A stretch of DNA of 64,000 nucleotides from contig WKFJ01000010.1 in NCBI GenBank assembly GCA_014872785.1, positions 1 to 64,000 on the forward strand. Reading direction: 5' to 3'. A model generated the notes under the pieces. It saw only the letters and a program-made list of their open reading frames with translations. It was not told the origin of the DNA and ran no database searches. Shown here piece after piece: positions 56,167-64,000 of this stretch. Both the position numbers and the translations under genes were made by a program. Origin of the DNA: Alteromonadaceae bacterium (GTDB lineage Bacteria; Pseudomonadota; Gammaproteobacteria; Enterobacterales; Alteromonadaceae). The first letter of the stretch is position 1; each line of letters begins with the position of its first letter.

Positions 56167-57057
56167 TCACACTATCGCAAGCTGCATCTGGTTTTTAGCA
56201 AATGCAATTGCGCCCCACTCTGGTTCTTTCAGTGGAGGTGAGAGTTTTGCTCTCACTGTTTCAGATAAATAAGGTTCAACAAAGGGTGATAGACCACCGA
56301 TTAATGCCACTCTATTAGGGCACGTATCCAGTAGTTTCTTGCATAGCTGGTCTAAGTAGTTGGCGCCTTCACTAAGAATATTTTGAGCAATCAAGTCGCC
56401 CGCTTTGGCATGTTTAATAACGAGCCCTGCATATTCCGCAAAAAACTTTGGAGTAGCGAATGAGTACTTTGAGACAAGTTCCGTAGCGCTATCGCATTGT
56501 GCTTGTGCAAATACGTCAGCAACCAACTGGCTCTCAAGTGTCAGTCCATCAGACGCCTCAAGTGCATGCTGTAACAACTGCAAACCAAACCAAGCGCCGC
56601 TGCCTTTGTCACCTAATAAAAATCCGTGGCCACCAATTTCCAAATCGCCTTGATCTGTTTTTGAAAGGCCGCAACTGCCGGTGCCTATGATGACGACTGC
56701 GCCGAGCTCACCGTCATGAGCACCTAAACAAGCGATATCTAAGTCGGTTGTAATATGCATTTGCGCAAACGGGTGCTTCCAGTTTTCCATAGCCAGTTTT
56801 AAGTGCGGTAAGTTCACTCCCGCCAAACCCACGCCAGCAATCACAGACTCGGTTACATCGTTATCTAACCCTGCTTCAATTCGAGCCTTATCATAGGCTT
56901 CCAATATTGCTTGTTTACTGGCTTCTATACCCCTCAATGGGTTCGCAGCTCCAGCGAGCCCCTCTCCTAAAACATTACCGACTGCATCGATAAGTAGCGC
57001 CCGGCATTTACTACCGCCACCATCAATTCCTAAAAAGAGGGGTTCTTCATATTTCAC
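56167..57057 (-). CDS. nagK: N-acetylglucosamine kinase (BadF/BcrA ATPase family)
   Basis: A 296-residue kinase. The GTG start at 57057 has AGGAG 8 bases upstream; an upstream extension to 57111 is unlikely. LFLGIDGGGSKCRALLIDAV is the phosphate-1 loop, GAVVIIGTGSCGLSK phosphate-2, and ALIGGLSPFVEPYL the adenosine motif. It phosphorylates the GlcNAc imported by NagP, which does not phosphorylate. First gene of the nag operon, 60 bases from a LacI-type palindrome. Confidence 0.93.
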   Translation of the reverse strand: MKYEEPLFLGIDGGGSKCRALLIDAVGNVLGEGLAGAANPLRGIEASKQAILEAYDKARIEAGLDNDVTESVIAGVGLAGVNLPHLKLAMENWKHPFAQMHITTDLDIACLGAHDGELGAVVIIGTGSCGLSKTDQGDLEIGGHGFLLGDKGSGAWFGLQLLQHALEASDGLTLESQLVADVFAQAQCDSATELVSKYSFATPKFFAEYAGLVIKHAKAGDLIAQNILSEGANYLDQLCKKLLDTCPNRVALIGGLSPFVEPYLSETVRAKLSPPLKEPEWGAIAFAKNQMQLAIV

Positions 57058-57116
57058 AACAAACACTCCTGATGTCAGTGTCACGGCACAACAACCGCAT
57101 TCCAAACTCACCGACC

Positions 57117-57134
57117 AATGACAACGCTGTCATT
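57117..57134. promoter_or_regulatory. Candidate NagR operator
   Basis: AATGACAACGCTGTCATT is an 18-base palindrome with one mismatched pair and a central CG, as for LacI-family repressors. It lies 60 bases upstream of nagK and fits the described NagR motif type (GACAnCGnTGTC). Loss of repression by GlcNAc-6-P or GlcN-6-P would then turn on the operon. No nagR gene is in the window. Confidence 0.75.
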
Positions 57135-57166
57135 ATTTTCCAAAAAAAAGGCCATAAATCATAGAC

Positions 57167-59698
57167 TTACGGCAGTACTACAGTTCTACTTACTCTTTGT
57201 GTTCCGGGCACGACTGCGCGGAATTCAACTTGTTTATTTGAGGTAATCGCTGAACTCGTTGCATAGCGCTTCCATTGACCATCAGCTTCCCTAACTTCAA
57301 TAGTGAGGCCATTCCAGGCGCTATTTGCCAATAATTTACCGTTTGCAGACTTAACACCTGGTTCAGGAATACGCACATTTACATTTCCAGGTAAGCCATT
57401 TGCAATCGCTTTGGTTAACGCTTTTGAGAAGCTCCACCAATCTTGTCTTTGAGCCTCACTGTGTTGCCCCTTGTCACCTGCGAACTCATAGGTTTTGTTC
57501 GGTTCAAATTCAACTTCCCAAGCTGCTTTGTGCCATGCTCTTTCGGCAAACGCATACAATCTCGGGTACATCAGATATTGAAAGGTTTCTGGCGTTCTTA
57601 CCGCTTCACTCCAGATTTGCGCTTGCACACCATCATATATTTGCAGCGCAGACGCACTTGTAGCTTCATACGGTGTCCCCATTCGACCCACCCATTGCAA
57701 TGCGTTGGCCGCCAGATTGTCAGGCATCAATTGGAATACCTTAAGCGTATCTGTGTTTTTGGATGCCCAGTAGTAACCCGTTTCCAGCGGGTTGTTGGCA
57801 TAAGGAAAATCAAAATAACTAACATCCGGAAGAGACAACACAGTCATCCAATTTTTGCTGGCAAATTCGTCTGCGATCTTGTGACCACCCCAGAAAAGCG
57901 TATCCCAAACGTTAACCTGCAAATCTTTGTTAGTGGCATCATTTACGACCTTATGCATGCCGTCACTCCAGCCGGCAGGTACTAACCCCTTTGATTTAAC
58001 AATGTTAATCACACGTTTTAAAAAGTAGGGTTTTAAATCATCTACGCTATTTAAGTCATCATTTGCCGCGATCAATGCAGCACATTTTGGAGATTCTTTC
58101 CACGCTCCTGCGGTTTCATCAGCACCTATATGATAAGTAGATAATGCAGCCCCCGCTTCTTTATGCATCCGTTGTACAGCGTCAATTACGGTATCAACAA
58201 AATGGTAGGTCGATTCAATACAAGGGTTTACCGTGTTGTCTTTATAAAACTGCACTGAACTGTAAACAGTGGTATCTTCGAAATCAGTTAGTAAAAACTC
58301 TTTTGCTTGTTCAGGTTTACCAGCGGCATTGAGAGTACGATAACGCGCTTCCATAGACTTAACCGCCTCTCTTGCGTGACCTGGTAAATCAAACGAAGGA
58401 ATGACCTCTATATGACGTGCCTTAGCATACTGTAATATATCCAAGTAATCTGCTTGGCTTAGGTAACCGTTAACATTTGCGTCTTTGTCGATACCACTAC
58501 CCAACTGCGGCAACAAACATTCATTCTCAGCTAAGTCAAAACAACGATATGCGCCAATTTCAGTTAGCTCTGGCAGTCCCGGAATTTCTAACCGCCACCC
58601 TTCGTCATCAGCTAAGTGTAAATGTAGCTTGTTAAGCTTCAACAAGAACATTTGTTGGATAAGCTGGATGACCTGCTCTTTGCCCAAGAAATTACGAGAC
58701 AAGTCAAAATGCACGCCTCGAAAATTAAAACGCGGCTCATCTTCAATCTCGCCCAGTGGCAACGAGTTGTCTTGTGCCAACTGCCATAAACTAATAAGCG
58801 CATATTGCACAGCAACGCCACTGCCCGCTATAACCTGAATACCACTGTTAGAAACATTCAATTGATAAGCAAATTCACCTAACCCACTGTTAAGCGCGAG
58901 TCTTACTGACACCGCATTTTCATTATCTGAGAGCTTAGTAGAATACAATTCGGTGATAGCGTTATTCACTGTAAACCTGCCCCAGTCTATATTCATACCA
59001 TCATTTAACGTTAAGACTTCCCCATCTGCGATTACGTGAGACTTAACCTTGGGAATAATACGGTGCGAGTCATCTGTAAACTTGGTCGCAGTGTGTGCAG
59101 CAAAGTGCTCATAAAACCATTCGCTATCAGCCAGAGGCAAATTATCTGTACCGCCTCTTCGAGTCTGTGTTTGATCCGTGAAAGCGTCTTTGTGTAGCAC
59201 AACATCCAAACCGTAAACGTCATCTTTGGCTGGAATGGTGTTTTTAACCAGCTCGGGGGCTAATCCTTGTGCAGCGACAAAATAGTTGGGCATGATGTCA
59301 GAGTGATTCGCATGCCAAAACGCAGCTTTAAAATCTATATTCACGCTTCCCGAAGTAAAAGCATTCGCAGGAAAGCTTATTTTGTGAAGATCACCATTGA
59401 TGTGCTCTATATCAAGCGTTGGATGTCCATCCCATTTGATAGGGGCAATATGGCTGAAATATAAATCAAATTCAGCAGAATTATTGCTAGCCAAAGAGAG
59501 GCTGAGTGTCGATTGAAAACAAGCAGTGTCAAAGTGATCAGCACATCCTGCCACATCAACGTTACTCACTAAACGGTAAGTGACATTCAGATGTTGTGCG
59601 ACCCGTTTAAGGGCGAGTTGAGGATCGTTTTCTGAACAACCTAATTGCACTAACACTAACAAACTTAAAGCGATAAATTTTTGCACTTTATTAAACAT
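57167..59698 (-). CDS. Beta-hexosaminidase lipoprotein, GH20
   Basis: An 843-residue lipoprotein. The signal ends in the lipobox VQLGC. An N-terminal carbohydrate-binding domain (CHB_HEX, about 30-170) and GH20b (about 200-330) precede the barrel, which has FNFRGVHFDLSRNFLGKEQV and LNKLHLHLADDEGWRLEIPG. The catalytic pair D527-E528 is in HIGADETAGAW. It releases terminal GlcNAc from chito-oligosaccharides in the periplasm or on the surface. It overlaps the halogenase-like gene start by 8 bases. Confidence 0.95.
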   Translation of the reverse strand: MFNKVQKFIALSLLVLVQLGCSENDPQLALKRVAQHLNVTYRLVSNVDVAGCADHFDTACFQSTLSLSLASNNSAEFDLYFSHIAPIKWDGHPTLDIEHINGDLHKISFPANAFTSGSVNIDFKAAFWHANHSDIMPNYFVAAQGLAPELVKNTIPAKDDVYGLDVVLHKDAFTDQTQTRRGGTDNLPLADSEWFYEHFAAHTATKFTDDSHRIIPKVKSHVIADGEVLTLNDGMNIDWGRFTVNNAITELYSTKLSDNENAVSVRLALNSGLGEFAYQLNVSNSGIQVIAGSGVAVQYALISLWQLAQDNSLPLGEIEDEPRFNFRGVHFDLSRNFLGKEQVIQLIQQMFLLKLNKLHLHLADDEGWRLEIPGLPELTEIGAYRCFDLAENECLLPQLGSGIDKDANVNGYLSQADYLDILQYAKARHIEVIPSFDLPGHAREAVKSMEARYRTLNAAGKPEQAKEFLLTDFEDTTVYSSVQFYKDNTVNPCIESTYHFVDTVIDAVQRMHKEAGAALSTYHIGADETAGAWKESPKCAALIAANDDLNSVDDLKPYFLKRVINIVKSKGLVPAGWSDGMHKVVNDATNKDLQVNVWDTLFWGGHKIADEFASKNWMTVLSLPDVSYFDFPYANNPLETGYYWASKNTDTLKVFQLMPDNLAANALQWVGRMGTPYEATSASALQIYDGVQAQIWSEAVRTPETFQYLMYPRLYAFAERAWHKAAWEVEFEPNKTYEFAGDKGQHSEAQRQDWWSFSKALTKAIANGLPGNVNVRIPEPGVKSANGKLLANSAWNGLTIEVREADGQWKRYATSSAITSNKQVEFRAVVPGTQRVSRTVVLP

Positions 59699-61235
59699 TG
59701 CAAACCTTTCTTTCTAATTCTGAGGCATCGCGAAACAAACTATTCTCATGCTCCGCTAATATGGTTCTGTGGTCGACATAATCTGTCGCAGACAACACTT
59801 TGTTCTTATAGCTAAGTGGCAACTCTTCGCTATTTTCAGGTTCAATAATGTCTTGTGGAAATGTGCCTAAACCCGCCAGCAAACTCAACCAAGAGGTTTT
59901 AAAATAGGGTTGAGTATGCGCGTGTGCACGCAGTGCTCCGTCTATATTGCCGGTGCGTTTCCAACTCGAAATGATCTCTTTTAAAGCGTCCGATTGGTTC
60001 TGATTCTCACGACAAAAGCGCCAGTAAATCGAATCCTCTCTTGAATTGAGTAGATAATGCGCCTGTATATAATCCACTGTACCGTCAATAAGATTGTTCA
60101 CTTCTGTATTAAATCGCGACTGGTATTTGTTTGAGGCATTTCCCGCTTGAAAGTAATACATAAACATTTCAATGCTATGTTGAGTGACATTAAGCATCGG
60201 CGCTTCAAGAGGCTCTAAAAAGCCTTGGGACAACCCAATTGCAACACAGTTTTTAAACCAGTGATTGTGCAAACGACCCGGTGTCCAACTGATGTGTTTT
60301 GCCTCTACAGCTAATTCTTGAGCGTTGACATATTGGCGCAGTTCTTTTTCAGCAGCCTCATGAGTAGTACAAGCAGAACTAAATACATAACCATTACCCA
60401 TGCGGTTTTGCAGCGGGATCCGCCACATCCAACCAAATTCTGCTGCTATAGAATCGGTGAAAGAAGGTAAAGGTTGCTGCTCAACGATTGTGGTTGGCAA
60501 TGCAACTGCTGCGTCATTAATAAGCCTATCCGAAAAGCTCTTCTGTTTTTGCCCTAGAGCTTGTTGAATCAACAAACCGCGCAAACCACTGCAATCGATA
60601 AAAAAATCAGCCGCTAGCCAACCCGTGTCTTTGCAAAGAATACGACTAATATTGCCATTGGCGGAGGTTTGTGCCTCTAACATGACATCATCTACGTGGG
60701 TAACCCCGCGCTGTATAGCTTTCTTTCGCAAAAACTGTCCCATAAGCGCGGCGTCGAAATGGTAGACATATTCACTGTTAAGCATATTATCTTTTACGTG
60801 AAATGGCGCCTTCCCCGCTTCAGCGAGCCGAGAAGTAATGAAGTAATTTTGTGGATTGACATTGATACGGCTACCGGCATGTCTGTTTTTAACGTCTGAA
60901 AAAAAGCGCATAGCAGCATCTGTATCAATTTCACTGTAAAATGGATGAAAGTAGCTCGTGTAACCAGTTTTTGTAGACCAACCAGGAAAGCGAATTCCTG
61001 TTTTATATGTTGCATTGCATGCTGGCATCCATTCACTTTCTTCAATATCGAGCTTTTTGAAGAAGTCTTGCATAAAGGGGGTGGTTCCCTCACCCACACC
61101 TATCGTTCCAATTTGGCTTGATTCCAATACCGTAATATTGCCGACTTTACCCTGCCACTCCTTCGCTAATAAATTGGCGGTCATCCAACCGGCAGTGCCG
61201 CCGCCAACTATTAATATGTGATTGAGTTTGTTCAT
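59691..61235 (-). CDS. Flavin-dependent tryptophan halogenase-like protein
   Basis: A 514-residue protein. The start at 61235 (MNKLNHILIVGGGTAGWMTA) contains the FAD-binding GxGxxG. VGEGTTPFMQDFFKKLDI and the halogenase tunnel motif GWMWRIPLQNR (WxWxIP) are present. Such genes occur beside TonB receptors for sugars in Alteromonadales and Caulobacter, where the substrate is unknown. It sits between the receptor (75 bases upstream) and GH20 (8-base overlap), so a role in glycan use or regulation is likely, not tryptophan halogenation. Confidence 0.88.
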   Translation of the reverse strand: MNKLNHILIVGGGTAGWMTANLLAKEWQGKVGNITVLESSQIGTIGVGEGTTPFMQDFFKKLDIEESEWMPACNATYKTGIRFPGWSTKTGYTSYFHPFYSEIDTDAAMRFFSDVKNRHAGSRINVNPQNYFITSRLAEAGKAPFHVKDNMLNSEYVYHFDAALMGQFLRKKAIQRGVTHVDDVMLEAQTSANGNISRILCKDTGWLAADFFIDCSGLRGLLIQQALGQKQKSFSDRLINDAAVALPTTIVEQQPLPSFTDSIAAEFGWMWRIPLQNRMGNGYVFSSACTTHEAAEKELRQYVNAQELAVEAKHISWTPGRLHNHWFKNCVAIGLSQGFLEPLEAPMLNVTQHSIEMFMYYFQAGNASNKYQSRFNTEVNNLIDGTVDYIQAHYLLNSREDSIYWRFCRENQNQSDALKEIISSWKRTGNIDGALRAHAHTQPYFKTSWLSLLAGLGTFPQDIIEPENSEELPLSYKNKVLSATDYVDHRTILAEHENSLFRDASELERKVCNV

Positions 61236-61263
61236 GGTTGTTCTCATCAATATGGTTTGGAAC

Positions 61264-61293
61264 GGCTGGTATCCGATAAGAGTGATACCAGCC
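61264..61293 (-). promoter_or_regulatory. Intercistronic hairpin after TonB receptor gene
   Basis: GGCTGGTATC (61264-61273) and GATACCAGCC (61284-61293) form a perfect 10-base stem with a 10-base loop, 16 bases after the receptor stop. No U tract follows. It probably stabilises the receptor mRNA or attenuates the halogenase-like and GH20 genes. Confidence 0.6.
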
Positions 61294-61309
61294 AACAGTG
61301 TTGTATTAC

Positions 61310-63988
61310 TTAGAACTTGAAGCTAGCACCTACGTAGTAACGACGTCCGTTAGCACTTTGCGTACCGCCTAAACGAGCGCCATCGGAGTTGCGTACATAG
61401 TAGTTCTCCCAGATTTCGTCAGTTAGGTTAAGACCTTCAAGCTTCAAGGTAATCATGTCAGTCACGTTGTAAGTAAACTGCGCATCAACCTGTGTTTGTT
61501 CGTCACGGTATTGATCACCAATCTCAGCGCTTGAACGGTAGTACTCAGAGCGGTATGTGTAGTTAACACGTGCGCTGTACACATCGTTTTCGTAGTATGC
61601 GCCGAAGTTGTATGAGTTTTTCGATACAAACGGTACACGGAAAGTCGTCGCGCCCGCCACGATTTCACTCGCATCAGAGTAGGTGTAGTTGAAGTAACCA
61701 CCAAAACCATTATCAAATGCGTGCTGAATCTGGAATTCGATTCCGTCGATGCTACCAGAACCTGCGTTAACTGGTTGGCTTAGGAAGTTAATTACATTGC
61801 CATCAACAGTTGCAGAAACGGTTTGCGTCACGATGACGTCAGTTAAGTCTTTGGTAAAGGCTGTTACTGCTGCAAGTGAAGAGTCGTTGTAGTACCACTC
61901 TAGACCCATTTCATAGTTTGCAGAACGCTCAGGTTTAAGTTCAGGGTTACCCGCATTACCAGAGCTTGTTTCAGGCGTGATGTTGAAAGAAGCTGACATC
62001 TGGAATGGTGAAGGACGTGCAAGCGTTTTACCCGCTGCAGCACGGAATACCAAGTCGTCGGCTAAATCATAAGAAAGGTTAACACTTGGTAACCAAGCAG
62101 AATAATCGCCCGAGAAACTAACTGGTGCGCCCGTTACTAAATCATAGCCGCCAGAATCTTGGTCAGTACTAACATAACGAAGACCAAAGTTACCGCGGAA
62201 ACCTTCACCTTCAAAATTTGCCATGCTGTATAGTGCAACAATATCTTCAGATACTTCATAAGAAGATGCCGTTTGGAAAACATCAGTACGACGGCAAAGT
62301 GCACCCTCTGCAGATGACGCTGAACATTCAGACACAGCGTATAATGCGTTATACATGGCGTCTCTATCTGGTGCAAAGTAGCTACCTGCAATACCTGAAG
62401 TATTGGCATGAGATACATTGAACAGATCACCAGACCAGAATTGGCTAGCCGGCCCTAAACTGCCCTCACCCACTGGAGCCAAGTTAGCAAGGTCGGTTCT
62501 GTAACGGTCTTGCTTAAATGAACGGTCGCGAATTTTAAGACCAGACTTAATACTTGTAACAACACCTAAATCAACTTCACGAGTGTAATCAACTTGTACA
62601 TAATTCTCTTCGTCTTCACTTAAGTTACGCTGATCAAAGATACCACCCAACCAAAGTTCGTCAGTCGGATTTTGCAACCATGGGCTAGGACCAACAAAAT
62701 CAATTGCAGGAGCGGTGCCGCCTGGATTAGTAAAGTCGAATGCTACGCGTGCATCATTTGGATCTGCCCAGAATTCAGTGAAGAAGTCATTGTTGGTGCC
62801 TTCACCAGTGGTAGTACCCAATTGGAAATGTAGTAAACCATTTTCCAATTCATAGTTAACGTCAAGATCCAGCACTTCAGTCGACATTTCAGAACCTTCA
62901 CGGTAGATGTTGTCATACGCTAAGAAACGAGACCAACCTGGGCGAGCTGGTACACCTGAAACTTGTAAGCTGTCTACAATATTATTAGTTACCGTACCTG
63001 GGTTAGTGTCGGTACCCATGTATGCGATACCACGGAAAGGAATCCCAATAAGGTTACTATTTACGTTGTCCGCTTTAAGCGTTGAGCTCAAGTAATGTAG
63101 CGTTACATCTAGGTTGTCGTTTGGCGCCCACTGCGCAGTTACATCAAAACCAACACGCTCACGGTCTTGTTGGAAAAGTGCAGACCCCATACCCCATGGT
63201 ACTGCGCCCTTTTGGCTCGCGCCTTGTGGCGCTTCAATTAATGGGTCAATACGGTCAATTGATGGACCAAACCAACCAAAATCTTCATTCGTTTCACGGC
63301 GAACAGTACGCTCTTGCAAAGACGCTGATATTAACAGACCAAAGGTTTCGTCATCATTTTTCCAGCTATAAAGACCTGATAGACCAGGGTCATTCTCTTC
63401 TGACAAATCATTGTACTGAGTTTCAATTGAACCTTGCAGCGTATTGGCATCTAGGTCTAAAGGTTTGCGAGTACGTAAAATAACGGTACCACCGTTGGCA
63501 CCTTCGTCGATATCTGCTTGCGCTGATTTATATACTTCTAGACCACCCACCATTTCTGACGCTAGCATTTCGAAGTTAAAGTTTCGACCCGCATTATCTA
63601 GTACAAACCATTGTGCAGTACCAACGGCTTGGCCGTTTAGTAGCGTAAGGTTACGGTCAGGTTGAATACCACGAATCGTTACACCTTGGCCTTCACCAAA
63701 GTCTCTATCGATAGTGATACCAGGAATACGTGACAAAGATTCTGCAACGTTTTTATCTGGGAACTTACCAATGTCTTCTGCGTTAATAGCATCGACAATT
63801 GCGTTTGCAAAACGCTTAGCGTTGATATTCGCCTTCTGGCTACCACGAATACCCGTGATTTGAATCGTTTCTACGTCTTCGGCAGACTCTTCTTGAGCCA
63901 GTACATTTTGCGCGGTAAGACTTAAAGCACCACAGGCAAAAGCGACTTTCACGCCATAAGACAGCTTGGTCATTTTGTTTAGTTTCAT
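61310..63988 (-). CDS. TonB-dependent receptor, probable chito-oligosaccharide importer
   Basis: An 892-residue receptor with a signal peptide (VAFACGALSLTAQNVLAQ) and a TonB box-like VETIQITGIRGS. The plug has DAINAEDIGKFPDKNVAESL followed by SRIPGITIDRDFGEGQGVTI, the pattern of the sugar-receptor subgroup. The barrel ends RRYYVGASFKF. It leads the chitin/GlcNAc genes, so chito-oligosaccharides are the likely cargo. The start is 12 bases from the right edge; its promoter lies outside the window. Confidence 0.92.
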   Translation of the reverse strand: MKLNKMTKLSYGVKVAFACGALSLTAQNVLAQEESAEDVETIQITGIRGSQKANINAKRFANAIVDAINAEDIGKFPDKNVAESLSRIPGITIDRDFGEGQGVTIRGIQPDRNLTLLNGQAVGTAQWFVLDNAGRNFNFEMLASEMVGGLEVYKSAQADIDEGANGGTVILRTRKPLDLDANTLQGSIETQYNDLSEENDPGLSGLYSWKNDDETFGLLISASLQERTVRRETNEDFGWFGPSIDRIDPLIEAPQGASQKGAVPWGMGSALFQQDRERVGFDVTAQWAPNDNLDVTLHYLSSTLKADNVNSNLIGIPFRGIAYMGTDTNPGTVTNNIVDSLQVSGVPARPGWSRFLAYDNIYREGSEMSTEVLDLDVNYELENGLLHFQLGTTTGEGTNNDFFTEFWADPNDARVAFDFTNPGGTAPAIDFVGPSPWLQNPTDELWLGGIFDQRNLSEDEENYVQVDYTREVDLGVVTSIKSGLKIRDRSFKQDRYRTDLANLAPVGEGSLGPASQFWSGDLFNVSHANTSGIAGSYFAPDRDAMYNALYAVSECSASSAEGALCRRTDVFQTASSYEVSEDIVALYSMANFEGEGFRGNFGLRYVSTDQDSGGYDLVTGAPVSFSGDYSAWLPSVNLSYDLADDLVFRAAAGKTLARPSPFQMSASFNITPETSSGNAGNPELKPERSANYEMGLEWYYNDSSLAAVTAFTKDLTDVIVTQTVSATVDGNVINFLSQPVNAGSGSIDGIEFQIQHAFDNGFGGYFNYTYSDASEIVAGATTFRVPFVSKNSYNFGAYYENDVYSARVNYTYRSEYYRSSAEIGDQYRDEQTQVDAQFTYNVTDMITLKLEGLNLTDEIWENYYVRNSDGARLGGTQSANGRRYYVGASFKF

Positions 63989-64000
63989 TTTCCCAGTTCC

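Noticed and set aside
57443..57985. 180-codon plus-strand frame opposite the GH20 gene
   Set aside because: Its Arg/Cys/His-rich composition is typical of antisense reading, and the GH20 domain is intact on the minus strand.

Overview
The window reads as a chromosomal segment of a marine gammaproteobacterium of the order Alteromonadales (Alteromonas/Paraglaciecola/Aliiglaciecola-like). This is inferred from moderate GC, dense genes with short spacers, the lysS-prfB and holD-rimI-prfC-argS housekeeping blocks, TonB-dependent receptors linked to a tryptophan-halogenase-like protein, and a GlcNAc route using NagB-II, NagK and NagP. No phage, transposase, CRISPR array or rRNA was seen. One tRNA (Trp, anticodon CCA) and one TPP riboswitch are present.

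Layout. 1-156: N-terminus of a lipoprotein cut by the window edge. 400-2714 (minus): ECF sigma factor, membrane HEAT-repeat protein (likely anti-sigma) and DUF4097-like secreted protein. 2987-6392: sulfide/persulfide detoxification locus; a minus-strand operon of persulfide dioxygenase-like MBL protein, two YeeE/YedE half-transporters and a BigR/SqrR-type ArsR repressor diverges from a TSUP exporter and a rhodanese, with a palindromic operator between. 6464-9132: lysS and prfB, the latter with its programmed +1 frameshift. 9288-12926: FMN reductase, PadR-HAAS pair, LysR and SnoaL-like protein. 13081-17695: argS, prfC, rimI, holD and tRNA-Trp; holD carries about 16 Pro-Glu dipeptides encoded by a hexanucleotide repeat. 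17822-23336: HDOD protein, then a TPP-riboswitch-controlled thiamine uptake operon (TonB receptor, YkoF-like protein, two PnuC/PnuT permeases, ThiK-like kinase). 23525-25329: YqhD-like reductase and an unknown membrane protein.

25508-32067 is the most unusual part: a chaperone-usher-like surface fibre locus with a repeat-bearing SPOR protein, two DUF4402-type subunits, a PapD-like chaperone and an usher-like protein that itself ends in a SPOR-like domain. The two SPOR ends share a C-x9-C pair. Strong hairpins separate the subunit genes from the assembly genes.

32062-44065 is a mixed region: thioesterase, tmcA, two small paralogue-like proteins beside an AraC regulator, small membrane and lipoproteins, GFA protein, P-loop kinase, an exported M3 peptidase, and DODA/YqjG/DoxX redox genes facing a LysR regulator. 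45351-49160: porin-like and PstS-like genes converging on a GGDEF-EAL protein. 49287-52516: TetR plus membrane protein, a degenerate esterase-TPR protein and a GNAT.

52649-63988 is a chitin/GlcNAc island on the minus strand: TonB receptor, flavin-dependent halogenase-like protein, GH20 beta-hexosaminidase lipoprotein, then NagK, NagB-II, NagA and NagP. A LacI-type palindrome (57117-57134) lies just upstream of nagK and fits a NagR operator. Chito-oligosaccharides would be imported by the receptor, trimmed to GlcNAc by the hexosaminidase, carried inward by NagP, phosphorylated by NagK, deacetylated by NagA and isomerised/deaminated by NagB-II.
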